From: Rhodoferax sp. UBA6134 | Lineage (GTDB): Bacteria; Pseudomonadota; Gammaproteobacteria; Burkholderiales; Burkholderiaceae_C | NCBI GenBank assembly: GCA_002422455.1 | Contig: DIVK01000042.1 | Location: forward strand, 9,468-20,318 | Direction: 5' to 3' | Length of the DNA stretch: 10,851 nucleotides | Shown: positions 1 through 6,420 of the stretch, piece by piece | Position numbering within the stretch: the first letter of the stretch is position 1 | How the letters are laid out: each line of letters opens with the position of its first letter | Position numbers and translations under genes: made by a program | The notes under the pieces: generated by a model | Database searches by the model: none | Seen by the model: the letters and a program-made list of their open reading frames with translations, nothing else | What the model was told of the DNA's origin: nothing

Positions 1-154
1 CCAATAGCTTATCGCGCAAGCGGACTGTCACGCGGCTACTTTTGCGCGGTGACGCCGCCCTAGCTTGCCACTCTTGGCGCCCAGCGCTCCGATTTCACCG
101 AGTCCGGCATCCTTGCTGCTGCCATGCTCAATCCCCATTTCCTAGTAACCACGG

Positions 155-1672
155 TTGCCCGGTCACGTCCGGCGCCGTCCTTATCCATTGAAAACATCCT
201 ATTCAACTATCCGCCAGGACTGGCTGTCCAACGTCCGGGGCGATCTGCTCGCCGGCCTTGTGGTGGCGCTCGCCCTGATTCCCGAGGCGATTGCCTTTTC
301 CATCATTGCCGGCGTCGATCCTAAGGTCGGCTTGTATGCGTCGTTTTGCATTGCGGTCGTCATCGCCTTCACCGGCGGGCGGCCGGGCATGATCTCGGCG
401 GCCACCGGCGCCATGGCGCTGGTGATGGTGCTGCTGGTCAAGGACCATGGCTTGCAATACCTGCTGGCCGCTACCGTGCTGACCGGCGTGCTGCAGATTG
501 TTGCCGGGCTGCTCAAGCTGGGCGCGCTGATGCGCTTTGTCTCGCGCTCGGTCATCACCGGCTTTGTCAATGCGCTGGCGATCCTGATTTTCCTGGCCCA
601 ACTGCCGGAACTGACCAACGTCAGCTCGGTGGTCTATGCCATGACCGCTGCGGGTCTGGTCATCATTTACGGCTTTCCGTACATCACCAAAGCGCTGCCT
701 TCACCGCTGATCACCATCGTCGTGCTCACCGGCGTGGCGATGGCGCTCAAGCTCGATATTCGCACCGTAGGCGACATGGGCGAGCTGCCCGACAGCCTGC
801 CGATTTTTTTGCTGCCGGATGTGCCATTGAATCTGGAGACGCTCAAAATCATCTTTCCCTATGCCGTCACGCTGGCAACGGTCGGCTTGCTGGAGTCGAT
901 GATGACGGCTTCGATCGTCGATGAATTGACCGACACCAACAGCAACAAGAATCGCGAATGCGTCGGCCAGGGCATCGCCAATATTGCGTCTGGCTGTATT
1001 GGCGGCATGGCCGGCTGCGCGATGATCGGCCAGTCGGTGATCAATGTGAAGTCAGGCGGTCGCGGCCGGCTTTCAACGCTTTCTGCGGGTGTATTCCTGC
1101 TGCTGATGGTGGTGTTCATCGGTGACTGGGTCGCCCGCATTCCGATGGCCGCGCTGGTGGCCGTGATGATCATGGTCAGCATTGGCACGTTCAGTTGGAG
1201 TTCGATTCGCAATCTGCGCGAGCATCCGCCCACGTCGTCGATCGTCATGATCGCCACCGTCATCGTAACGGTTTCCACCCACGACCTGGCCAAGGGCGTG
1301 TTTGTCGGCGTGCTGCTGTCGGGCATTTTCTTTGCCCACAAGGTCGGGCGCGTGCTGCGCATCGACCGCAGCAGTGATGATGAAGGCCGGTTGCGCATCT
1401 ACAGCGTGGTCGGCCAGGTATTTTTTGCGTCATCGGAAACGTTTATCGCTGCGTTTGATTTCAAGCAAGCCGTGCAGCGGGTGCGCATCGACGTGAGCCG
1501 TGCCCATTTTTGGGACATCACTGCGGTGGCTGCGCTTGACAAGGTGGTGCTCAAATTCAAGCGCGAGGGCACAGAAGTCGAGGTGCTGGGTCTGGATGAA
1601 GCCAGCACCACCATGATGGATCGGTTTGCGATTCATGACAAGCCAGGCGCCGTTGAACAACTCATGCACTGA
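155..1672 (+). CDS. SulP-family inorganic anion transporter with C-terminal STAS domain
   Basis: Predicted inner-membrane transporter of the SulP/SLC26 family, which moves sulfate, bicarbonate or related anions; the substrate cannot be read from sequence. Counting from base 155 (505 aa), the conserved first helices are at residues 33-53 (IPEAIAFSIIAG), then PKVGLYASF at 56-64 and GGRPGMISAATGAMALV at 74-90. About ten further hydrophobic segments follow. A cytoplasmic STAS domain fills roughly 411-505, with the WDITAVAAL segment near 453-461 where anti-sigma-antagonist-like domains carry their conserved Asp. The start is uncertain. An in-frame TAA lies at 146-148, so TTG at 155 is the first possible start. 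TTG at 188 gives an N-terminus (MKTSYSTIRQDW) that better resembles what I recall of homologues. Neither has a clear Shine-Dalgarno sequence. It is first in a likely operon with the stress protein 17 nt downstream. Family call sure; substrate unknown. Confidence 0.93.
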   Translation: MPGHVRRRPYPLKTSYSTIRQDWLSNVRGDLLAGLVVALALIPEAIAFSIIAGVDPKVGLYASFCIAVVIAFTGGRPGMISAATGAMALVMVLLVKDHGLQYLLAATVLTGVLQIVAGLLKLGALMRFVSRSVITGFVNALAILIFLAQLPELTNVSSVVYAMTAAGLVIIYGFPYITKALPSPLITIVVLTGVAMALKLDIRTVGDMGELPDSLPIFLLPDVPLNLETLKIIFPYAVTLATVGLLESMMTASIVDELTDTNSNKNRECVGQGIANIASGCIGGMAGCAMIGQSVINVKSGGRGRLSTLSAGVFLLLMVVFIGDWVARIPMAALVAVMIMVSIGTFSWSSIRNLREHPPTSSIVMIATVIVTVSTHDLAKGVFVGVLLSGIFFAHKVGRVLRIDRSSDDEGRLRIYSVVGQVFFASSETFIAAFDFKQAVQRVRIDVSRAHFWDITAVAALDKVVLKFKREGTEVEVLGLDEASTTMMDRFAIHDKPGAVEQLMH

Positions 1673-1689
1673 CGATCAAAGGAAACATC

Positions 1690-2544
1690 ATGAACAAGGT
1701 TTATGCCTGCATTGACGGATTTGCCAGTACGGCCGCCGTGATCGACTGGGCCGCCTGGTCCGCACGGCGGCTGGATGCGCCGCTGGAGCTGCTGCATGTG
1801 CTCGAGCGTACCGAACGCCCCTTGATGACCGACTACAGCGGCGCCATCGGGCTGGGCGCGCACGAAGCGCTGCTCGATGACTTAAGCGCGCTCGATGCAA
1901 AGCGCGGCAAGCTGGCTCAGGAAGCCGGCCGGCAGCTGCTGGCCGACGCCCGCTTGCGCGCCGCCGCCGCCGGTGTGGAGCGGCTCGATGTCCGGCTGCG
2001 CCATGGCGAGTTGGTTGACACCGTGCTGGAGATGGAGCCCGATGCACGCCTTTTTGTGCTGGGCGAGCATTACCATGCCAGCGGGACTTCAAAGATTCAC
2101 CTGGACCATCATGTCGAGCGGGTGATCCGCTCGGTCAAGCGCCCGGTGCTGGTATCGACGGGCATGCCGTTCGAGGAACCCAGGCTTTTCGTCATCGCTT
2201 ATGACGGCAGTCCGACGGCCCGCAAGACCATAGAGACGGTGGCGCGCAGCCCGATGCTCAAGGGGCTGCCCGTTGTGCTGGCGATGGCAGGCGCTGACAC
2301 CTCGCTGGCGCGGCAGCAACTTGAAGAGGCCCGGCTTGCTCTGGCGGCTGTGGGCTTTGATGCTGCGTCTGAACTGCTTCCTGGCGAACCGGAAGAAGTG
2401 CTTCCTGCGCTCGTCAAGGCCCAGGGCGCTTCGCTGCTGGTGATGGGCGCTTATGGCCACGCGCGCATCCGCCAGCTGATCGTCGGCAGCACGACGACCA
2501 CGCTGCTGCGGCTCAGCGAGGTGCCGGTGCTGATCCTGCGTTGA
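1690..2544 (+). CDS. Tandem universal stress protein (two UspA domains)
   Basis: A 284-aa cytoplasmic protein made of two UspA-type alpha/beta domains, about residues 1-142 and 148-284. The second domain opens with VIAYDGSPTARKTIE and carries the ATP-binding loop G253-x2-G256-x9-G266-S267 of the ATP-binding Usp class. The equivalent region of the first domain (LGEHYHASGTSKIHLDHH) lacks that spacing, so only the C-terminal half is likely to bind nucleotide. An AAAGGA ribosome-binding site lies about 8 nt before ATG 1690, and the gap to the SulP stop is 17 nt, so co-transcription is likely. Usp proteins next to SulP-type transporters suggest a role in sensing energy or stress state for transport, but that link is inference. 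The family assignment is firm; the physiological role is not known from sequence. Confidence 0.93.
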   Translation: MNKVYACIDGFASTAAVIDWAAWSARRLDAPLELLHVLERTERPLMTDYSGAIGLGAHEALLDDLSALDAKRGKLAQEAGRQLLADARLRAAAAGVERLDVRLRHGELVDTVLEMEPDARLFVLGEHYHASGTSKIHLDHHVERVIRSVKRPVLVSTGMPFEEPRLFVIAYDGSPTARKTIETVARSPMLKGLPVVLAMAGADTSLARQQLEEARLALAAVGFDAASELLPGEPEEVLPALVKAQGASLLVMGAYGHARIRQLIVGSTTTTLLRLSEVPVLILR

Positions 2545-2578
2545 ACTTTTTTTCCTTCTTTCACACGACTCGCATACC

Positions 2579-3838
2579 ATGACTGAACCCACCCTGATCC
2601 AGCTTATCGGTGCGCTGCTATTCGCGCTGGCCGTGATCCACACGTTCTCCACCAAATTTTTCGAACACCTGGCGCACACCCGGCCGCGCCATGCCGGCCT
2701 CTGGCATCTTCTGGGCGAAGTGGAAGTGGTATTCGGCTTCTGGGCCATGGTGCTGATGCTGTTCATGTTTGCCGTGAGCGGCAAGCATGAGGCCACGGCC
2801 TACCTCGATTCGCGCAACTTCGCCGAGCCCATGTTCGTCTTTGCCATCATGGTCATTGCCGGCACCCGTCCCATCCTGCAGTTCGCCGGCGCCGTGGTGC
2901 GCTGGGTGGCGCGTTTCATGCCATTGAGCCAGGGCATGGCGATGTACTTTCTCGTCCTGGCCTTTGTCCCCTTGATGGGCTCGTTCATCACCGAGCCCGC
3001 CGCGATGACGCTGGCGGCCCTGATGCTGCGTGACACGCTGTTCGCCGGCAAGGTATCCACCAAGCTGAAATACGTCACGGTAGGCGTGCTGTTCGTGAAC
3101 ATTTCCATTGGCGGCACGCTCACCCCCTTTGCCGCGCCACCGGTGCTCATGGTGGCCGCCAAATGGAATTGGGACATCTGGTTCATGATCGCCAACTTCG
3201 GCTGGAAGGCCGCGATCGCGGTGCTGATCAATGCGGGATCGGCCATGCTGTTGTTCCGGCGCGAACTGGGGCCCATGGGCAAGGTCGATGGTACCGATGC
3301 GCCAAGGGTTCCACTGTCCGTGATCGCGGTACACCTGATGTTCCTGTCCACCGTGGTGGTGTTCGCGCACCACCCGGCAGTGTTCATGGGGCTGTTCCTG
3401 TTCTTCATGGGCTTCACGACAGCCTACCAGCGGCACCAGAATCCCCTGATCCTGCGCGAGGCGCTTTTGGTAGCTTTCTTTTTGGCCGGCCTGGTGGTGC
3501 TGGGCGGTCTGCAGCAATGGTGGCTACAGCCGATTTTGCTGGGCATGGACTCCACGGCCGTGTTTTTCGGCGCAACAGTGCTGACCGCCATCACCGACAA
3601 CGCCGCGCTAACCTACCTGGGTTCTCTGGTGGAAGGTCTGAGCCAGGAGTTCAAGGTGGCGCTGGTGGCGGGAGCCGTCACCGGTGGGGGCCTGACCGTG
3701 ATTGCCAATGCACCGAACCCGGCCGGGGTCGCCATCCTGCGCGGCAGCTTTGAAGAAAACACCATCCACCCGCTGGGTTTGCTGATTGCGGCGCTGCCTC
3801 CCACGCTGGTGGCGGTGATCGCGTTTCGCGTGCTGTAA
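2579..3838 (+). CDS. Putative Na+/H+ antiporter (PF07399-like membrane protein)
   Basis: A 419-aa polytopic membrane protein with at least ten hydrophobic segments, separated by short charged loops. It resembles the family annotated as putative Na+/H+ antiporter (Pfam PF07399), within the wider ion-transporter superfamily. Telling segments are FITEPAAMTLAALMLRD (about 140-156), GGTLTPFAAPPVLMVAAKWNW (about 180-200), and near the C-terminus a TDNAALTYLGSL stretch and a GGGLTVIANAPNPAG stretch. The repeated polar breaks in membrane helices (TEPA, TPFAAPP, TDNAA, NAPNPAG) are what ion-binding sites in such transporters look like. The 34-nt gap after the stress protein contains no terminator, so it is probably the third gene of the SulP-Usp operon. 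No clear Shine-Dalgarno sequence precedes ATG 2579; the gap is pyrimidine-rich. The cation specificity is a family label, not something visible here. Confidence 0.85.
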   Translation: MTEPTLIQLIGALLFALAVIHTFSTKFFEHLAHTRPRHAGLWHLLGEVEVVFGFWAMVLMLFMFAVSGKHEATAYLDSRNFAEPMFVFAIMVIAGTRPILQFAGAVVRWVARFMPLSQGMAMYFLVLAFVPLMGSFITEPAAMTLAALMLRDTLFAGKVSTKLKYVTVGVLFVNISIGGTLTPFAAPPVLMVAAKWNWDIWFMIANFGWKAAIAVLINAGSAMLLFRRELGPMGKVDGTDAPRVPLSVIAVHLMFLSTVVVFAHHPAVFMGLFLFFMGFTTAYQRHQNPLILREALLVAFFLAGLVVLGGLQQWWLQPILLGMDSTAVFFGATVLTAITDNAALTYLGSLVEGLSQEFKVALVAGAVTGGGLTVIANAPNPAGVAILRGSFEENTIHPLGLLIAALPPTLVAVIAFRVL

Positions 3839-3841
3839 AGC

Positions 3842-3955
3842 CTACTTCCCGTGCAGGTACTGAACTGCGGCATGGAGCAGGTACAAGGCCAGCAGCACCA
3901 AACTGGCCCAACTGGCGGAGTGCCATACCCGCGAAACAGGTCTACTCCAGCCAGT
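3842..3955 (-). pseudogene. Possible remnant of the C-terminal tail of a membrane protein
   Basis: On the - strand, between the antiporter stop and the nitroreductase stop, one frame reads SRVWHSASWASLVLLALYL followed by LHAAVQYLHGK and TAG at 3844-3842. It is a single hydrophobic helix with histidines near both ends, followed by a short basic tail. That is how the last helix of cytochrome b561-like or related small haem membrane proteins often looks. There is no ATG, GTG or TTG in this frame in the gap, and the upstream part runs out of frame into the nitroreductase. If real, it is a 3' leftover of a gene lost by deletion, not a functional gene. It may also be chance; confidence is low. Confidence 0.22.
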
Positions 3956-4637
3956 GCGTAAACTCTTCCACGGGCACCCGGGGGGTGTGAAAGGTATTCA
4001 CAACTGCGGCCTCATCCGCATAACCCAGTGCCATGCCACAGACGAGCATCTCGTCCGTACCCGCTCCGACGTGCGGCAGGATGATTTTGGCATACCCGTT
4101 CCAGGCCACCTGCGGGCAGGTGTGCAGACCGCGACCGCGCGCGGCCAGCATGATGTTCTGCAAAAACATGCCATAGTCCAGCATCGAACCGCGCCCCATC
4201 ACGCGGTTGATCGTGAACATCAGACCGACCGGCGCGTCAAAAAATCTGTAATTGCGTTGGTGCTGCACATGCATCTTGTCCTTCTCACCCTTGGCAATGC
4301 CCAACAGGCCATACAGGCTCAAACCGTTCTCACGCCGACGCTCCAGGTAAGGACTGATCCATTTCTCGGGGTAATAGTCGTACTCTTCGCGGTAATCGGC
4401 GGCCAATGCCGGGTTGGTACGAACGGCGTCGTGAGCGGCGCACACCTTGTCGACCAAAGCGGCCCGGCTGGCACCCTGCAGAACGTACACATTCCAAGGC
4501 TGGGTGTTGGTGCCCGACGGCGCCCGGCTGGCCACTTGCAGCAACTCGCTCAAGGTCTGCCGCGCAATCGGCTGCTGGGTAAAGGCGCGGACCGACATGC
4601 GCGAAGTGATCGCATCGTCCACGGTGGTTTGGATCAT
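3942..4637 (-). CDS. Nitroreductase family FMN-dependent oxidoreductase
   Basis: A 231-aa protein of the nitroreductase fold, whose members are FMN-dependent NAD(P)H oxidoreductases acting on nitroaromatics, quinones or flavins in the cytosol. The FMN-phosphate motif is near the N-terminus (SRMSVRAFTQQPI, about residues 12-24). The ASRAPSGTNTQPWNVYVL block (about 37-54) is the usual flavin-contact segment. The C-terminal block CGMALGYADEAAVVNTFHTPR followed by EEFTHWLE is typical of the family, whose members are about 200-230 aa, so it looks complete. The start is ATG 4637, with GGAGA about 8 nt upstream. It is transcribed away from the phasin gene and shares its 313-nt upstream region. No operon partner is seen. 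The natural substrate is not deducible. Confidence 0.92.
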   Translation of the reverse strand: MIQTTVDDAITSRMSVRAFTQQPIARQTLSELLQVASRAPSGTNTQPWNVYVLQGASRAALVDKVCAAHDAVRTNPALAADYREEYDYYPEKWISPYLERRRENGLSLYGLLGIAKGEKDKMHVQHQRNYRFFDAPVGLMFTINRVMGRGSMLDYGMFLQNIMLAARGRGLHTCPQVAWNGYAKIILPHVGAGTDEMLVCGMALGYADEAAVVNTFHTPRVPVEEFTHWLE

Positions 4638-4810
4638 GCAAAGGTCTCCAGAACAGATTTGAGGTTGAAAGGAAAAGACGCCAGAGTCCTGATTTTGCCA
4701 GCGCGCCTTCCGCCCCCCTCCGATGGGCGCCAGACCCTGCGCTCCAGGTACCGGAGCAGCATTGTGTCAGCGCAATGACATTCCCGATTTCTAGAATTAC
4801 ACGCCTAATA

Positions 4811-4825
4811 TGCTGCACCGCAACA
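4811..4825. promoter_or_regulatory. Upstream copy of a 15-bp near-palindrome, candidate PhaR-type operator
   Basis: TGCTGCACCGCAACA, an imperfect dyad around a central base, lies just upstream of the -35 element of the phasin promoter. It matches the second copy at 4870-4884 in 14 of 15 positions; the mismatch is C versus T at position 9. PHA-responsive repressors of the PhaR family are known to bind TGC-rich dyads in front of phasin genes and to be released when polyhydroxyalkanoate is present. Assigning this site to PhaR is inference from that pattern and position. Confidence 0.5.
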
Positions 4826-4833
4826 AAAAAGCC

Positions 4834-4861
4834 TTGCAACGATCTGGAACGACCTTATAAT
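4834..4861 (+). promoter_or_regulatory. Sigma70-type promoter of the phasin gene
   Basis: TTGCAA at 4834-4839 and a perfect TATAAT at 4856-4861 are separated by 16 bp, close to the sigma70 consensus. Transcription would start near 4868-4870, giving an 80-nt leader before ATG 4951. The predicted start falls at the edge of the downstream near-palindrome (4870-4884), so a protein bound there would block initiation. This is the strongest promoter-like sequence I see in the window and fits an abundant granule protein. Confidence 0.75.
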
Positions 4862-4869
4862 TCGAGTTA

Positions 4870-4884
4870 TGCTGCACTGCAACA
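4870..4884. promoter_or_regulatory. Downstream copy of the near-palindrome, candidate PhaR-type operator
   Basis: TGCTGCACTGCAACA: arms TGCTGCA and TGCAACA around a central C. The arms are inverted copies except for one position (TGCTGCA versus TGTTGCA). The site starts 8 bp after the -10 hexamer, on the likely transcription start, which is a classic repressor position. The centre-to-centre distance to the upstream copy is 59 bp. The copies flank the promoter, which would allow one protein to occupy both sides. Confidence 0.55.
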
Positions 4885-4950
4885 TAAATCAGGCTCAGCC
4901 AGGTTTCGGCGCAGATACTGTTCTTACTTCACTCCACAGGAGAAATTGAT

Positions 4951-5493
4951 ATGCTGACCGTCGAACAAATCATGGCTTCCCAGAAGGAAGGCATCGAGAC
5001 CCTGATGGGCCTGACTTCCAAGGCCTTTGAAGGCGTTGAGAAAATTGTTGAACTCAACCTGACCGCTTCCAAAGCGGCGCTGGCCGAGTCCGCCGAGCAC
5101 GCCAAGGCCATGCTGAGCGTGAAAGATGCACAGGAATTGATGGCGCTGCAATCCGGCCTGCTCCAGCCGCTGGCCGAGAAGACCGCGGCTTACAGCCGTC
5201 ACCTGTATGACATCGCTTCGGGCTCATCCGCCGAATTGGGAAAGACCTTTGAAGGTCAGGCCGCTGATGCGCAGAAGAAATTCATGAGCTTGGTGGATAC
5301 CGCCGCCAAAAATGCACCCGCCGGCTCCGAGACTGCGGTTGCCATGATGAAAAGTACTGTGGCCGCTGCCAACACGGCGCTGGAGTCCGTGCAAAAAGCC
5401 GTCAAGCAGGCGACCGATGCCGCCGAAGCAAATTTCAAGGCAGTGGCGGCGACTGCGGCGGACGCTGCCAAGCCAGTCGCAAAAAAGCGTTGA
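4951..5493 (+). CDS. phaP: Phasin (polyhydroxyalkanoate granule-associated protein)
   Basis: A 180-aa phasin of the TIGR01841/Phasin_2 type. Phasins coat the surface of polyhydroxyalkanoate granules, control granule size and number, and are among the most abundant proteins during PHA storage. The sequence begins MLTVEQIMASQKEGIETLM and is almost entirely amphipathic helix. The central part contains SVKDAQELMALQSGLLQPLAEKTAAYSRHLYD in two consecutive blocks (about 55-86), typical of the family. The C-terminal third is Ala/Lys-rich (AVAATAADAAKPVAKKR-like), as in many betaproteobacterial phasins. No signal peptide or membrane helix is present. An AGGAGA ribosome-binding site (4938-4943) lies 7 nt before ATG 4951. 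Regulation probably involves the two near-palindromes around the promoter. The gene appears monocistronic, ending at the terminator at 5667-5697. Confidence 0.93.
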   Translation: MLTVEQIMASQKEGIETLMGLTSKAFEGVEKIVELNLTASKAALAESAEHAKAMLSVKDAQELMALQSGLLQPLAEKTAAYSRHLYDIASGSSAELGKTFEGQAADAQKKFMSLVDTAAKNAPAGSETAVAMMKSTVAAANTALESVQKAVKQATDAAEANFKAVAATAADAAKPVAKKR

Positions 5494-5506
5494 TTCGTGA
5501 TGCCGC

Positions 5507-5697
5507 GGTGGAGTATTCAGAAAAAATTCGCTTTATGGCGTCTGAATTCTGAAATTCAGGGAAAACCCTGAGATACTTCACCCCGTGCTGGTTTTTTGAG
5601 AAGCGAGTAGCTTCTACCGGTTGTCTCCTCGGGTCCTTTCGAAACCTTCTGGTTCAGGGATCCTTTAAGGGTTGGTCGCAAGACCAACCCTTTTTTT
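5507..5697 (+). ncRNA. Candidate structured RNA in the phasin 3' region (3' UTR element or small RNA)
   Basis: The 173 nt between the phasin stop and the terminator carry much more inverted symmetry than ordinary spacer. Segment 5507-5520 pairs with 5568-5582 over 14 bp with one bulge and one G-U. Inside it, CTGAAT 5542-5547 pairs with ATTCAG 5554-5559. AGAAGC 5599-5604 pairs with GCTTCT 5610-5615. CCCTGA 5566-5571 can pair with TCAGGG at 5556-5561 (loop AAAA) or with an identical TCAGGG at 5654-5659. The block ends in a strong intrinsic terminator. I looked for SRP RNA, 6S RNA and TPP-riboswitch landmarks and did not find them. It could be a 3'-UTR-derived small RNA, an mRNA-stabilising element, or an attenuator ahead of gloA. 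No known family is recognised. Confidence 0.35.
5667..5697 (+). terminator. Strong rho-independent terminator after the phasin gene
   Basis: A perfect 9-bp stem (GGGTTGGTC 5669-5677 with GACCAACCC 5682-5690) closed by a GCAA tetraloop of the stable GNRA type is followed by seven T residues at 5691-5697. Two extra A-T pairs can extend the stem base. It ends the phasin transcript and the structured RNA before it. It also separates them from gloA, which starts at 5764, so gloA needs its own promoter or readthrough. Confidence 0.93.
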
Positions 5698-5763
5698 ATG
5701 TAGCCACCTCAGCCCCTTGTCAGCGCCTGGCCGGCGACGTGAACTTGCATCACAATCCAGCCC

Positions 5764-6156
5764 ATGAGATTCCTTCACACCATGCTGCGCGTTGGCGACC
5801 TGCAACGCTCGATCGACTTCTACACCCGGGTGCTGGGCATGCAACTGCTGCGCACCTCGGAAAACCCCGAATACAGGTACTCGCTGGCTTTTGTCGGTTA
5901 TGGCGGCAACCCGGAACAGGCCGAGATCGAACTCACCTACAACTGGGGCGTTGACTCCTACGAACCAGGCACCGCCTTCGGCCACGTGGCGCTGGGCGTT
6001 GCCGACGCCCATGCCGCCTGCGAAAAAATCAGAGCCGCCGGAGGCAACGTGACGCGCGAGGCCGGGCCCGTCAAGGGCGGCAGCACCGTGATCGCCTTCG
6101 TGACCGACCCCGACGGCTACAAGATCGAATTAATACAAGAAAAATCAAGGACTTAG
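5764..6156 (+). CDS. gloA: Lactoylglutathione lyase (glyoxalase I)
   Basis: A 130-aa VOC-fold metalloenzyme that isomerises the hemithioacetal of methylglyoxal and glutathione to S-lactoylglutathione, the first step of cytosolic methylglyoxal detoxification. It aligns almost without gaps to E. coli GloA from MRFLHTMLRVGDLQRSIDFY onward. All four metal ligands are present at the same numbers: His5, Glu56 (AEIELTYNWG), His74 (FGHVAL) and Glu122 (GYKIEL). E. coli-type enzymes of this length are Ni2+/Co2+-activated, and this one should be too. The start ATG 5764 is fixed by homology; no good Shine-Dalgarno sequence precedes it. It stands alone after the phasin terminator. It is the last clearly housekeeping gene before the accessory region. 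Confidence 0.97.
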   Translation: MRFLHTMLRVGDLQRSIDFYTRVLGMQLLRTSENPEYRYSLAFVGYGGNPEQAEIELTYNWGVDSYEPGTAFGHVALGVADAHAACEKIRAAGGNVTREAGPVKGGSTVIAFVTDPDGYKIELIQEKSRT

Positions 6157-6226
6157 GAAGACAGACGCCATTCGGACGCCAAATATGCCGATCCGCTGCG
6201 CAGTGCGTGGCAGATAAGCAACGAAG

Positions 6227-6252
6227 AAACCCGCACAAGCGGACTTTTGTTT
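6227..6252 (+). terminator. Weak, degenerate intrinsic terminator downstream of gloA
   Basis: A short CCGC-ACAA-GCGG hairpin (6231-6242) is preceded by AAA and followed by a broken T tract (TTTTGTTT, 6245-6252). The outer pairs that would join the A and T runs are spoiled by a C/A mismatch, so it looks like a decayed terminator. An alternative hairpin, CGGAC (6240-6244) with GTCCG (6253-6257), uses the same bases. Nothing else is recognisable in 6157-6407. Confidence 0.35.
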
Positions 6253-6407
6253 GTCCGAAGGAGAAAGGCCTAAGACATTGCGCGGGTATCGGCAGCACCT
6301 GGCGCGGAAGGCCCTCGCGCAAGTCCAGTTCGCCCAGCCAACACTGTGAATCATGCGGTGATCGGCATCGCCCGAGGCGCACGACAGCGTAGTTGCATAC
6401 GGCAAAA

Positions 6408-6420
6408 TGACATCATGTCA
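6408..6420. promoter_or_regulatory. Perfect 13-bp palindrome over the start codon, candidate operator
   Basis: TGACAT-C-ATGTCA is a perfect dyad whose right arm contains the ATG (6415-6417) of the following gene. A run of A residues lies just upstream. A dyad placed across a start codon is a common position for an autoregulatory operator, as in toxin-antitoxin operons. The binding protein is unknown. The short arms mean chance is possible. Confidence 0.35.

Noticed and set aside
1..154. The tail of an upstream gene at the left edge
   Set aside because: One frame stays open through this region but its translation is Arg/Cys/His-rich without any recognisable feature. I see no gene, RNA or clear promoter in these bases.
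124..324. ATG 124 as a start for the first gene
   Set aside because: It is out of frame with the SulP reading frame and its product becomes Arg/Pro-rich nonsense; the SulP gene must start at TTG 155 or TTG 188.
2618..3517. A 299-codon open frame on the - strand inside the antiporter gene
   Set aside because: It is a His/Gln/Gly-rich shadow of a membrane protein gene with periodic codon bias. No start context or domain is seen.
3954..4778. A 274-codon open frame on the + strand opposite the nitroreductase
   Set aside because: The nitroreductase on the - strand has all family motifs. The antisense product is His/Arg/Gln-rich without domain features.
5563..5700. SRP (4.5S) RNA, 6S RNA or TPP riboswitch for the structured stretch after the phasin
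   Set aside because: CCCTGAGA and the closing stem recall these families. However, the SRP GGAAGGAAGCA-type core, the 6S central bubble layout and the TPP ACCTGAT-type half are not present.
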